A DNA stretch of 64,000 bases from Lachnospiraceae bacterium UBA7196 (GTDB lineage Bacteria; Bacillota; Clostridia; Lachnospirales; Lachnospiraceae), in NCBI GenBank assembly GCA_002490835.1, contig DKUU01000026.1, forward strand, positions 33,642 through 97,641, read 5' to 3'. The translations under genes and the position numbers were made by a program. The notes beneath the pieces are model-generated. The model was not told the origin of the DNA. It searched no databases and worked only from the letters and a program-made list of their open reading frames with translations. Shown here piece by piece: positions 30,968 through 39,685 of the stretch; the stretch's first letter is position 1, and each line of letters starts with the position of its first letter.

Positions 30968-32023
30968 TTATCTTATTCTTTCCTGAATAAACTCAGCAAA
31001 CCGCGGCAACGCAAAAGAGACTTGCCCATAGGTTCTGGTATCCAGAATGCCCTTGTTTTTCAGACGGTCCCTGTAGATGGAAAACTGACTGGAATTCATA
31101 CCGACGCGGTCGCGGATATTTTTCACTCTGGTTTCTCCGCTCAGGGCCATTTCACCCAGTATTTCCTGATCTTTTGGCGAGGCTTCCGCCCATATTTTGC
31201 TATAGACATATTCCTCAAGATATTGGTCATATTCTGGCATAATATCTTTCAGTATAATAGTTTTTGTTTTTCTTTTTTCTCTATATTCCCAGCTAAGATA
31301 GCCTAATACCTGAAAGGCAAAGGGATAGCCCTTTGTCAGGTTGGCCATCTCTCCCGCCGCTTCCACATCTAATTGAAAGATATCCCTATACTGCGTTCTG
31401 ACAGCGGTATAGTTTAGCGGTTCCAGTATCATTTTAGGCGCCCTATATAAAAAAGTAAGTGACTGATTGTTTTGAAGATTATTAATATTATCATATAATC
31501 CTGTCATCAATAAAAAAAGCGGGTACTCCTGTCTGATAAAGATCTGAAAGGCGCTGACAAATATTTTCATAGATTCATTGTTTGTCACTTCATCGATGGA
31601 AATCAGCAGTCTTTTTTCTCTTTTTTGAAGTTCGCCCAGCATCAATTCGATTGCGTTTTCAATATCTGTGACTGGTGTTGCATTCTCAATGGATACGCCG
31701 ATTCCCAAGACTGAAAAATCAATTTTTTTCTGCAAAAAATGGGCGTGCATTTCCGGCAGGCTGTATAATTTTGCAGCCAGACTTTGGAGCAGGTCTCTTG
31801 TCGGGTTTAATTCCACGACGACCCAAGTATCCTGCGCGCGAAGTTCATTGGCAATTCCCGTCATCATTACTGTTTTTCCGGCGCCTCTGACGCCCGTGAT
31901 CATGTAAATTTGGTTAGATGGTTTCGAAGTATTAAATTCCTCAATGATTTTCTGCGTTTGTGAAATTCGTGAAACATATTGCAGTGGTTTTTTGCCAAAA
32001 GAAAGAGTAAAGGGGTTGTTCAT
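30968..32023 (-). CDS. AAA-type ATPase with C-terminal winged helix
   Basis: 351 residues. Walker A is GVRGAGKT (about 44-51), Walker B LLISIDEV, sensor LLMTGLYDN, then a lid and a C-terminal winged helix (about 285-350: DQEILGEMALSGETRVKNIRDRVGMNSSQFSIYRDRLKNKGIL). The layout is that of STAND/archaeal-ATPase-like and ExeA/Cdc6-like proteins that bind DNA or a partner. The start is ATG with AAGGTGAGGATTCTAAC before it. Upstream DNA carries AT-rich tandem repeats that may be its binding sites. Role unknown; defence, replication-like control and regulation are all possible. Confidence 0.7.
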   Translation of the reverse strand: MNNPFTLSFGKKPLQYVSRISQTQKIIEEFNTSKPSNQIYMITGVRGAGKTVMMTGIANELRAQDTWVVVELNPTRDLLQSLAAKLYSLPEMHAHFLQKKIDFSVLGIGVSIENATPVTDIENAIELMLGELQKREKRLLISIDEVTNNESMKIFVSAFQIFIRQEYPLFLLMTGLYDNINNLQNNQSLTFLYRAPKMILEPLNYTAVRTQYRDIFQLDVEAAGEMANLTKGYPFAFQVLGYLSWEYREKRKTKTIILKDIMPEYDQYLEEYVYSKIWAEASPKDQEILGEMALSGETRVKNIRDRVGMNSSQFSIYRDRLKNKGILDTRTYGQVSFALPRFAEFIQERIR

Positions 32024-32060
32024 GTTAGAATCCTCACCTTATATAACTTTTATGCTCTTA

Positions 32061-32138
32061 TATAAGTCTATATAACTTTTGATTTATTATATAACTTTAT
32101 ATAAGTTTATATAACTTTTGATTTATTATATAACTTTA
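32061..32138 (-). repeat. Two 39-bp AT-rich tandem repeats before the ATPase gene
   Basis: Units 32061-32099 and 32100-32138 differ at one base and each contain two TATATAACTTT-type motifs; further partial copies lie on both sides (32038-32055 and 32139-32150). They lie 38-115 bp upstream of the ATPase start. The rest of the gap to the next gene (32151-32340) has no supported gene. The pattern resembles iterons or an operator array. Confidence 0.75.
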
Positions 32139-32340
32139 TATAACTTTTTGTCAAATAGTTATTATTGCCGCGTCCGCAGCTCTTCCACCTGTTCCCCGCT
32201 TCTTTCCGGCAAATATTTCCGGTCTTTCTTCGTGCTGTACGATAAACAAAAAACCACATTTATTATTACTATAATCCTATAAAATACATATTTATTATTT
32301 TCCCGCATAAATTGGTATAAAACAAGTCTGCGGGCGCACT

Positions 32341-32871
32341 ATGGCATCAGTCTTATCGAATATTTCCAACATCATTATTCCGGTCATTATTTTCTATATC
32401 GTGGCTTACGGCCTCTCGAACCGCTGCAATGTGTACGAGGATTTTATCAAGGGCGCGAAGGATGGCTTTCATACGGTGATCCAGATCATGCCCACGCTGA
32501 TCGGTCTGATGGTAGCGGTGGGCGTTTTGCGCGCGTCTGGATTTCTGGAATTTTTTGGCGGCCTGTTTTCCGGCATAGCGCAAAGACTGGGATTTTCCGC
32601 GGAACTGGTGCCGCTCATGCTGGTAAAGATGTTTTCCTCCTCGGCGGCTACGGGACTGGTGCTTGATATCTTCAAAAACCATGGACCGGATTCGCTGATC
32701 GGACTGACCACTTCCATCATGATGAGCTGCACGGAGACGATTTTTTATACGATGAGTGTCTATTTTTTGGCAGCAAAGGTCACAAAGACGCGCTATACCT
32801 TAAAGGGCGCGCTGCTTGCTACCTTAGCGGGGATCGTGGCCAGTATCGTGTTAGCGGGGCGGATGCTGTAG
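32341..32871 (+). CDS. spmB: Spore maturation protein SpmB
   Basis: 176 residues with four or five membrane helices and the nucleoside-recognition (Gate) domain: GAKDGFHTVIQIMPTLIGLMVAVGVLRASG and CTETIFYTMSVYF. SpmB with SpmA is needed for dehydration of the spore core. The usual spmA partner is not next to it, and no clear ribosome binding site precedes the ATG, so the operon seems to have been broken or the partner is elsewhere. A terminator follows. Confidence 0.85.
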   Translation: MASVLSNISNIIIPVIIFYIVAYGLSNRCNVYEDFIKGAKDGFHTVIQIMPTLIGLMVAVGVLRASGFLEFFGGLFSGIAQRLGFSAELVPLMLVKMFSSSAATGLVLDIFKNHGPDSLIGLTTSIMMSCTETIFYTMSVYFLAAKVTKTRYTLKGALLATLAGIVASIVLAGRML

Positions 32872-32904
32872 GGCGGATTGACGGTTATTCATTTCCGGCC
32901 AAAA

Positions 32905-32940
32905 AGAAGACGGAACCTTTCGGCTCCGTCTTCTCTTATG
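32905..32940 (+). terminator. Terminator after spmB
   Basis: Perfect 10-bp stem AGAAGACGGA with TCCGTCTTCT around ACCTTTCGGC, followed by CTTATG; the downstream T-run is weak. Confidence 0.7.
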
Positions 32941-33124
32941 TGAGAAGGATAGAAATGTTGGGACGAATGTATGTCAACAGCTGCGTATTGCAGACTGTTA
33001 TGTTTAGTCGAAGCCGGTCGATGCCTGCCAGCACCGGCGGCTCCATTGAAATAATGCCAGCATTGTAGTCTTGCCGCAATAAACTATGTATGAGTATTCT
33101 GCGGACCGGACATTACATCCGGAC

Positions 33125-33222
33125 GGAGAATGCTGCATTTCAAGCATTCTCCCATGTGAGACATAGAACTTCTTCACGAATGCAGCCTTTGCTGCGAGTG
33201 ATTTAGAAGTTCTTCTCACATT
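33125..33222 (+). repeat. Structured element B (98 bp, same fold as element A)
   Basis: Hairpin 33125-33152 (GGAGAATGCT, loop GCATTTCA, AGCATTCTCC). Then ATGTGAGA (33154-33161) pairs with TCTCACAT (33214-33221), AGAACTTCT (33165-33173) with AGAAGTTCT (33205-33213), and GCAGC (33182-33186) with GCTGC (33191-33195). Element A has the same order and spacing with different but matched bases. The preceding 33002-33124 contains another stem (GCCGGT with ACCGGC) and may belong to a longer repeat. The stretch 32941-33447 holds no other supported gene. Confidence 0.75.
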
Positions 33223-33338
33223 GTTAACTACAATTACATCATACAGGCAATTTGTGAATGGGATGTGACAAAATTAGAAAGAAAAACGAAAGAAATTATA
33301 AACTAAATTTTATAATTAGTACTTTCGGGCGGGCGAAA

Positions 33339-33355
33339 AGTTTGACTTTCAAAGT
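33339..33355 (+). promoter_or_regulatory. FabT-type operator
   Basis: AGTTTGACTTTCAAAGT, a palindrome close to the FabT box of Firmicutes fatty-acid genes (AGTTTGA-N3-TCAAA-T). It lies 93 bp before the MarR/FabT-like gene and suggests autoregulation. Confidence 0.7.
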
Positions 33356-33447
33356 ATTTTCTGCTAAACTGTGGCTATATGAGGAGTCCCGCATAAGAGA
33401 ATGCAAAAGCATATTCTCCGAAAAGTATGCCGGGAATGGAAGAAATC

Positions 33448-33885
33448 ATGGATATCAATACGACATTGAATGAAGTGCTGGTCAAGTTATTCCGGGATAT
33501 CAATACCTTGGAGGAGCGGGCGATCCGTACGGAAGAGTATCAGGACGTGACAGCCAACGATATGCACGTGATGGAGGCGATCGGGCCGGAGGGTGCCAAA
33601 AATATGACCAGCGTTGCGCGGGAATTGGAAGTCACCACGGGAACGCTGACCATATCGGTCAATAGTCTGGTAAAGAAAGGGTATGTGGACAGGAGCCGCA
33701 GCGAGGAGGACAGGCGCGTGGTGCTGGTGTCCCTCTCCGGAAAAGGGCAAAAGGCATATCTCCATCACCAGAAATTTCATCAGGAAATGATAGAGGCAGT
33801 CTTAAAAGAGCTTTCCGGAGAAGAACAGCGGGTGCTGGAGCAGGCGCTTGTGAAGCTCACCCGCTTTTTTCGCCAAAAATCATAG
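33448..33885 (+). CDS. fabT: FabT-like MarR-family repressor
   Basis: 145 residues from ATG 33448 (GGAATGGAAGAAATC before it; an ATG 21 bp upstream lacks a ribosome binding site). Pattern typical of FabT: LNEVLVKLFRDINTLEERAI, NDMHVMEAIGPEGAKNMTSVARELEVTTGTLTISVNSLVKKGYVDRSRSEEDRRVVLVSLS. FabT represses fatty-acid synthesis genes with acyl-ACP as corepressor. In many Clostridia it heads the fab operon; here the next gene is convergent and unrelated, so control is in trans. The upstream palindrome supports the assignment. Confidence 0.75.
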   Translation: MDINTTLNEVLVKLFRDINTLEERAIRTEEYQDVTANDMHVMEAIGPEGAKNMTSVARELEVTTGTLTISVNSLVKKGYVDRSRSEEDRRVVLVSLSGKGQKAYLHHQKFHQEMIEAVLKELSGEEQRVLEQALVKLTRFFRQKS

Positions 33886-33886
33886 G

Positions 33887-35749
33887 TTAATTTATCGCCA
33901 ACCGCCTTGCCAGCGTGCGGTAGTCGGCGGGACCGTTTTGCAGCAGGAAGGAATGAAAACGGTATAAAAAATCTGTATTGTCGTAGGTGGCGCTCATCCG
34001 GCCGGTATCGGACCAGAGGACGGCCGCCTGCTTTTTTAATTCCATGATTTCCAGATATCCCAGATAATATTTGAGGTAATTACAAGGCTCTTCCGCGATA
34101 TAGGTGTAGAGGGAAGAAAGCGCTTCGCTGTCGGTTATGCCCAGTCCCCGGCAAAGCAGTGCTACTTCCTCAAGGGAAAGGCCGTCGTAGTGGATCGCCA
34201 CATCCAGCAGGGAGTAAAGGCCCAGCCGAAATTGTCTGTCTAAGCGGCAGACCTGATAGTAGAGGGCGGCTTCCGGATGTTCGCGCACGGCAAGGGCTGT
34301 CGCCCTGTCGTAGGAAGCAAGTTCCACATACATTGCCCACCCTTCCACGTAGCCGCCGTAGTAGAGGACGCTGCCTAAAGGCAGACTGCCTTCCTGTTCC
34401 TGATAGCGCTTACTGTAGACGGTCTGATAGAGATGGCCGGGATAGCCCTCGTGCGCCAGCGTGGTATAGAGAGAGAGGTCGTCTCCGGTATCTTTCGGAT
34501 TGAGACAAATCAGGTTTTCGCAGATATTGTCGATGGGCGGCGTCATATAGAAAGCAGGCGCGCTGTAGGCCGCGAGGCTCTCATCCACATACTTGATCGT
34601 GGAGTGGATGGGTGTGTTGTCCCGGCCTTTGGGAATGGCCGGATAGCTCGTGCCGATCTCTTCCCGCAGGTCGTTTAGGACTTCTTCCGGCGACATTTCC
34701 GGAAGAAGGGCTGGGGTTTGCATGATCATCGACTGCAGGGCGGGGTTCTGCCTAAGGAGCGCCACCAGAGATTCATAATTGAGTTTCAGGTCTTCCGCCA
34801 GCAGCCGTTTGATATCCGAAATATTGCGGTAGGAGCCGGTGCGCAGACGCAGCAGGGCCAGATAATAGTCGCGGCCGTTTTCCTGGTCCGCCAGACCGCA
34901 GAGCTCGCCGCCTTCCCCTTTTAGAAGGGTGAGCGCGTCCGCTAGGCGATCGTAAGCAGGAACGACCAGAGTAGTCAATAACCTCTGGTGCTGTGCGATA
35001 TAGGCGGAAGCTTTGTCGGATGTGAGGATGCCCTGATCGACCAGCCGCTGCAGGCGGTCTGAAAAAGTAGTTTCCAGAAAATGCGAGCCTTCCGCCAGCG
35101 TGTCTGCGTCAAGAAGCGCGCCGCACTGGGCGATCATACGGTCGGCGGTCGTATCCGACATAAAAAGGCCGGCGGCGGCTTTTTCCTGTTCGTAGAGAAT
35201 GAGCCCGTCGAAATAGGCGGGAATCTGTTCCAGAATGCCGAGGTAGTTTTCTACGTCTGGGATGTCGTCCAGCCGATATTCCGCAAACAAAATGGGAAGC
35301 TCGGATGGCACGCCCGAAGACGGGGACAAAGGCTCCGAAAAATAGGGGTAGGCGGCGACATCCGACGCAGCCGCCAGATAACTGTCGAGAAGCTCGTAGA
35401 GACGGCGGTTTTTTTCCTGCAAAGCGTTAGGATTGATACCTTTAAGCGCCTCCCTTGTCCGGGAGAGGGCATAGATCTCCTCCGCGGCGCTGCCGGCCTG
35501 ATAAATGGGAAGCGTAAGGGAAGATTCGTCGATGCCGTAAGCGGCAGGGTCGTCTATCGTATAGTGGAGATGAATGGGATTCGCCTGCACCTCTTCCAGA
35601 AAGAAACTTTGCGCAAAGGCGCGAAATCGTGCGTCCTGATGGGTTTTGCCATACAGATGCAGAGTGAAGACACTGATCAGGGCAAAGAGAGTCAAAAAAA
35701 TGCTCCACTGCCGAAAGGAAAGGGAACGTTTCAAAGAGAACACCTGCAA
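33887..35749 (-). CDS. DUF885 metallopeptidase-like protein, membrane-anchored
   Basis: 620 residues. An N-terminal hydrophobic helix (about 14-33) serves as signal or anchor. The DUF885 zinc motif is HEGYPGH (433-439), a variant HExxH, with E471-region EGWAMY as the likely third ligand. Family members are thought to be carboxypeptidases or dipeptidases outside the membrane. The stop codon is adjacent to the convergent fabT stop (2 bp apart). Confidence 0.75.
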   Translation of the reverse strand: MQVFSLKRSLSFRQWSIFLTLFALISVFTLHLYGKTHQDARFRAFAQSFFLEEVQANPIHLHYTIDDPAAYGIDESSLTLPIYQAGSAAEEIYALSRTREALKGINPNALQEKNRRLYELLDSYLAAASDVAAYPYFSEPLSPSSGVPSELPILFAEYRLDDIPDVENYLGILEQIPAYFDGLILYEQEKAAAGLFMSDTTADRMIAQCGALLDADTLAEGSHFLETTFSDRLQRLVDQGILTSDKASAYIAQHQRLLTTLVVPAYDRLADALTLLKGEGGELCGLADQENGRDYYLALLRLRTGSYRNISDIKRLLAEDLKLNYESLVALLRQNPALQSMIMQTPALLPEMSPEEVLNDLREEIGTSYPAIPKGRDNTPIHSTIKYVDESLAAYSAPAFYMTPPIDNICENLICLNPKDTGDDLSLYTTLAHEGYPGHLYQTVYSKRYQEQEGSLPLGSVLYYGGYVEGWAMYVELASYDRATALAVREHPEAALYYQVCRLDRQFRLGLYSLLDVAIHYDGLSLEEVALLCRGLGITDSEALSSLYTYIAEEPCNYLKYYLGYLEIMELKKQAAVLWSDTGRMSATYDNTDFLYRFHSFLLQNGPADYRTLARRLAIN

Positions 35750-35822
35750 GATTTATTTTGTTTCACTATATGCAGGAAAACAGAAAAGAATGACAGGAGC
35801 CCTGATCCTGTCAGAGCTCTTG

Positions 35823-36911
35823 TCAGAAAATGATCCGGTCGCGTCCGCTTTCTTTGCCGAGGTAAAGTTTTTCGTCGGCTTCCTTTAAAAGCGTCGTAAT
35901 GTCGCTGCGATAGTCGTATTCCACCAGTCCGTAAGTAAGAGTGACGGAAAAGGTCTCCGAGCCGCCGTCAAAGACGATTTCTTTGATCTTTTGTCTGAGC
36001 GTTTCCAGTGCAATGATCGTTTCGTCGCCGTTTAAACGCGGGAAGATAAGCAGAAACTCCTCGCCGCCCCAGCGGGAAATAAAGGTGTCGGGCGGCAGTC
36101 TTTTCTGGAAAGTCTCCGAAATCTTTTTTAATACCTCGTCGCCGATATCATGGCCGTAGGTGTCGTTGACCCGTTTGAAAAAGTCGATATCACACAGGCA
36201 GATACTGATCTGGGTATCCGGCGTTTCGAGAAGCTTTTCCAGATACTCCATAGTGCGGCGGCGGTTGTAAAGCCCCGTCAGCGTGTCGGTGTTAGCCTGC
36301 TTCATCAGTTTTCTGTTATATTCGATCAGTTTGCCTTCCATCTCCTGCGTGGTGGTGCTGAACAGATAGGCGATCACTCCGAAGGCGAGGAAGATGAAAA
36401 AGGAATTGGTGACCTGCATTACGCCGCTCAGTTCCACATCCAAAGTGACGACGGGGTCGTTATACTGGCAGTAAAAGTATAGGATCAATCGCAAAATAAA
36501 CAGGAACAGCGAGTAGAGCAGTTTGGCTGTCTCATGCTTATACTTTGAGAAAAAGACAAATACCAGCAGTACTGCCAGATAATGCTGTACGCCGAGCCGC
36601 CATCCCAGATAATAGACATTTAAGACCGAAAAAATAAGGGTGCATGCGTTCAGGATACAGTAAGATGTAAACGTGCTGTACTGGTAAGATAATATAAAGA
36701 TCGTCAAAAACAGGACCAGCGACAGCGCGGACAGTACCAGACTGGGTATATGCCCGGTAAAGGAAACCAGAATACAAAAAACAAGCGAATGCACCAGGAG
36801 GATGAGCGTGAGAAGCCTCACGACAGCGATCAGCTTAGCGGATTCATTCTGCTTTCCGGTGTCCCGGCAGATATGCTCATAGATGGTTGAGGTGATGCTT
36901 TTTTGTTTCAT
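35823..36911 (-). CDS. Membrane diguanylate cyclase (GGDEF)
   Basis: 362 residues from ATG 36911 (AAGGAAAG upstream); a longer form from 36980 is possible. Six membrane helices (about 25-190) lead to a GGDEF domain: DTLTGLYNRRRTMEYL, CDIDFFKRVNDTYGHDIGDEVL, and the active site SRWGGEEFLLIFPR (GGEEF, active form). No RxxD inhibitory site precedes it. It would make cyclic di-GMP from two GTP. The membrane part is of the 5TM/7TM sensor kind; signal unknown. Confidence 0.85.
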   Translation of the reverse strand: MKQKSITSTIYEHICRDTGKQNESAKLIAVVRLLTLILLVHSLVFCILVSFTGHIPSLVLSALSLVLFLTIFILSYQYSTFTSYCILNACTLIFSVLNVYYLGWRLGVQHYLAVLLVFVFFSKYKHETAKLLYSLFLFILRLILYFYCQYNDPVVTLDVELSGVMQVTNSFFIFLAFGVIAYLFSTTTQEMEGKLIEYNRKLMKQANTDTLTGLYNRRRTMEYLEKLLETPDTQISICLCDIDFFKRVNDTYGHDIGDEVLKKISETFQKRLPPDTFISRWGGEEFLLIFPRLNGDETIIALETLRQKIKEIVFDGGSETFSVTLTYGLVEYDYRSDITTLLKEADEKLYLGKESGRDRIIF

Positions 36912-37115
36912 CAATGGTTCTTTCCTTACGGCTCCTGTCAGTGTTTTTTCTTTTGGGAACTTGTAAAAGAGTATATACATATTTATATTACACCTTCGCG
37001 AAAATTATTGCAAACATAATAAAGTACTAGTTTTCCTTTTGTTTCATTTTTGTGGAAATTCTGGTAGATTGACGGCAGGGAAGATGGTAGAATAAAAGGC
37101 GGAGGAGATAAGCGG

Positions 37116-38603
37116 ATGCAGACTAAGCCAAAGTATTCCATAAAATATAAGCTGATCCTGCTCTCGGTGGTCGTAGCGGTCCCCTTTCTGACTATGGTCA
37201 TCTATCTGATCTACGCGCTTCACAGTTATAGCGGCGCCTATGACGCGATCGTGAGTAATCTGACGGTAGCGAATACTTATAACCGTAATTTTAAAGAAGA
37301 GATGGACGAGAGTCTCTATAAGCTGGTGGTAGGTTCCGCCAGTTTTGAAACGATCGCGGAAGATAAGAGCCTGCGCGATCCCTACGTTTTGATCGGGGAG
37401 CTGAGGGGCGAGTTTGAGAAGCTTGCGCGCATCACGACGGATGAGGAGAGCAGCACGTGGCTGCAGATTTTGATGCGCAATATCGACACCTTGGAGGATC
37501 GGGTGGACGACATCCGCACGAATCTGGAGACGGAGGAGAGCTATGATGTCAACATCGAGATGCTGGATAATAACATCTATATCCTGACGGAGCTGATTCA
37601 GGACAATATTCAATCCTACATTTATTACCAGACACAGAGCATGGAGCATCTGACGGAGCGGCTGAACGACCGGGTGCATGCCTTTACGATCTTCTGCGCC
37701 GCCATGCTTGCGCTGGTCCTGCTTTTGGTAATGGCGCTGACGGTGCTCATCGTGTCGGGTATCATCAAGCCGATCGGGGAGCTGTCGCGGGTGACGGAAA
37801 GCGTGTCGCAGGGAGATTTTTCCGTGCGCGCGAAGGTTTATACCGACGATGAAGTGGAGGTTCTGGCGGATAGTGTAAACGGCATGACGGAAAGTATTGA
37901 ACGGTTTGTACAAAAGATAAAAGAAGATGAACGCAAGATGCGCCATGCCGACCTGCGGCTTTTGCAGGAGCAGATCAATCCCCACTTTCTCTACAATACG
38001 CTGGACACGATCGTGTGGCTGATCGAGGGCGGTGATCCGGACAAGGCGGTGAACATGGTCATGTCTTTGTCGGACTTTTTCAGGCTGGTCTTAAGCAAGG
38101 GCCGGGAGTACATCACCATCCGCGAGGAGGAAATGCACATCCGCAGTTATCTGGAGATCCAGCAGGTGCGCTACCGCGACATTCTGGAGTATGAGATCAA
38201 TATCGATCCCGCGCTCTATCAATATAAGATCTTGAAGCTGACATTACAGCCGTTAGTGGAAAATTCTCTCTACCACGGCATCAAGTATAAGCGGGCCAAA
38301 GGAAGCATCCTCGTGACGGGAAGGCTGACCGAAGGGCATATCACGCTCACAGTCACGGACGACGGCGTAGGGATGGAAGCGGAGGAGCTTAAAAACCTGC
38401 AAAGCGAGATCGAGAAACCCTGCAAGGATACGGGGAAGGGCTTCGGCCTTGCCAATGTCAACGAGCGTATTCGCATGAATTTCGGCCCGGAGTATGGGAT
38501 GTACATCAGCTCCGCGCCCGGCGAGGGCACGACGGTCACGGTGACGATTCCCGCGGAGCCTTATGAGCAGGAGACTTCCCGGACGGAGGAGGCGGTCGTA
38601 TGA
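37116..38603 (+). CDS. YesM-type sensor histidine kinase
   Basis: 495 residues. Helix 1 (about 13-33), an extracellular domain (34-188), helix 2 (about 190-213), a HAMP domain (213-266), the His-kinase motif LQEQINPHFLYNTLD with H290, and an ATPase domain with N-box PLVENSLYHGIKYK, G1 DDGVGM and G2 GKGFGLANVNERI. Such kinases pair with YesN/AraC-type regulators to control sugar uptake. Its stop overlaps the start of the next gene by 4 bp (ATGA), so the sugar-binding protein is made with it and probably presents the ligand. Confidence 0.9.
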   Translation: MQTKPKYSIKYKLILLSVVVAVPFLTMVIYLIYALHSYSGAYDAIVSNLTVANTYNRNFKEEMDESLYKLVVGSASFETIAEDKSLRDPYVLIGELRGEFEKLARITTDEESSTWLQILMRNIDTLEDRVDDIRTNLETEESYDVNIEMLDNNIYILTELIQDNIQSYIYYQTQSMEHLTERLNDRVHAFTIFCAAMLALVLLLVMALTVLIVSGIIKPIGELSRVTESVSQGDFSVRAKVYTDDEVEVLADSVNGMTESIERFVQKIKEDERKMRHADLRLLQEQINPHFLYNTLDTIVWLIEGGDPDKAVNMVMSLSDFFRLVLSKGREYITIREEEMHIRSYLEIQQVRYRDILEYEINIDPALYQYKILKLTLQPLVENSLYHGIKYKRAKGSILVTGRLTEGHITLTVTDDGVGMEAEELKNLQSEIEKPCKDTGKGFGLANVNERIRMNFGPEYGMYISSAPGEGTTVTVTIPAEPYEQETSRTEEAVV

Positions 38604-39652
38604 GAGAGAAGATCAGGAAATATCAAAACCGCATCATCAACAGCATAGTGCTGCTTTTTCTGCCGCTGCTTTTGCTTTTGGCGGTGACGGTGGGCGGCAG
38701 ATTTAAGATATTCGGAGATATCACGGAGGAGCCGACGGTGCAGGAGAAGGCGGATCAGATCGTGGTAGGCGTGTCCCAGCTTGGCAGCGAGTCGGGGTGG
38801 AGGACCGCAAACACGGAGTCCGTACAAAATGCCTTCACCCAGAAAAACGGCTGCTTTTTGATCTATCATAACGCCAGACAGAAACAGGAAAACCAGCTTA
38901 AGGCGATTCGCAGCTTCATTTCCCAGCGGGTCGATTATATCGTCTTTTCCCCGGTGGTGGAGACGGGCTGGGATACCGTATTGCAGGAGGCCAGAAAGGC
39001 CGGCATTCCCGTGATCCTGATGGACAGGCAGGTGGATGTGGAGGATGAAAGTCTCTATGTGACCTGCGTGGGCAGCGATTTTGTGGAAGAGGGGGAGAAG
39101 GCGGGCCGCTGGCTGGAGTCGGAACTGATCAGACGAGGCGATGGGGGAGAGCCTGTCAATATCGTGGTGCTGCTGGGAACGGAAGGGTCTTCCGCCCGCA
39201 TCGGTAGGACGGCCGGATTTGCTTCTGTGGCTGCCAGACATAAGAATTGGAACATTTTGGAGCAGGAGGATGCGGAATTTACCTCTACCAAGGGCAAGGA
39301 GGTCATGCGGAATTTCCTGCGCAAGTATGACGATATCGACGTGGTGATCTCCCAGAACGACGATATGACCTTTGGCGCGATCGAGGCGATTCAGGAGTCG
39401 GGCAGGAGTGTGGGCGTAAACGGCGACATTATCATCGTTTCCTTTGACGCGGTGAAAAGCGCGCTCGAAATGGTGAGCGAGGGCATCATCAACGTGGATA
39501 TCGAGTGTAATCCCAATCAGGGCGAGTACCTTCTGCGGGTCATCGACGATCTGGAGGCCGGTCTGCCGGTGGAAAAGCAGTACTATGTGGAGGAAAATGT
39601 TTTTAAAAAGCAGAATGTCACGGAAGAGCTGCTGCGGAGCAGGACTTATTAA
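38600..39652 (+). CDS. Membrane-anchored sugar-binding protein (sensor partner)
   Basis: 350 residues. An N-terminal helix (about 13-33) without a lipobox keeps it in the membrane. The rest is a type I periplasmic-binding fold of the YtfQ/RbsB kind: VVGVSQLGSESGWRTANTESV, DYIVFSPVVETGWDTVLQEARKAGIPVILMDR, and VISQNDDMTFGAIEAIQESG. It shares these motifs with the transport-linked lipoprotein at 42843 (SGYRTAND, AGWDTVLQDAQDAGV), so both likely bind the same sugar. Encoded between kinase and regulator, it should be the ligand-sensing part of a three-component system. Confidence 0.85.
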   Translation: MREKIRKYQNRIINSIVLLFLPLLLLLAVTVGGRFKIFGDITEEPTVQEKADQIVVGVSQLGSESGWRTANTESVQNAFTQKNGCFLIYHNARQKQENQLKAIRSFISQRVDYIVFSPVVETGWDTVLQEARKAGIPVILMDRQVDVEDESLYVTCVGSDFVEEGEKAGRWLESELIRRGDGGEPVNIVVLLGTEGSSARIGRTAGFASVAARHKNWNILEQEDAEFTSTKGKEVMRNFLRKYDDIDVVISQNDDMTFGAIEAIQESGRSVGVNGDIIIVSFDAVKSALEMVSEGIINVDIECNPNQGEYLLRVIDDLEAGLPVEKQYYVEENVFKKQNVTEELLRSRTY

Positions 39653-39685
39653 ATATCATCTGTTATTAATTTAGAGGAGAGCGCA

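Noticed and set aside
32162..32308. A 48-codon minus-strand frame (MRENNKYVFY...ELRTRQ) between the tandem repeats and spmB
   Set aside because: It has a hydrophobic stretch and a start codon but no ribosome binding site and no family; kept as a possibility only.
33004..33219. A 71-residue minus-strand reading frame over element B
   Set aside because: It lies across the hairpins of the structured repeat; the frame is a by-product of the repeat sequence and has no ribosome binding site.
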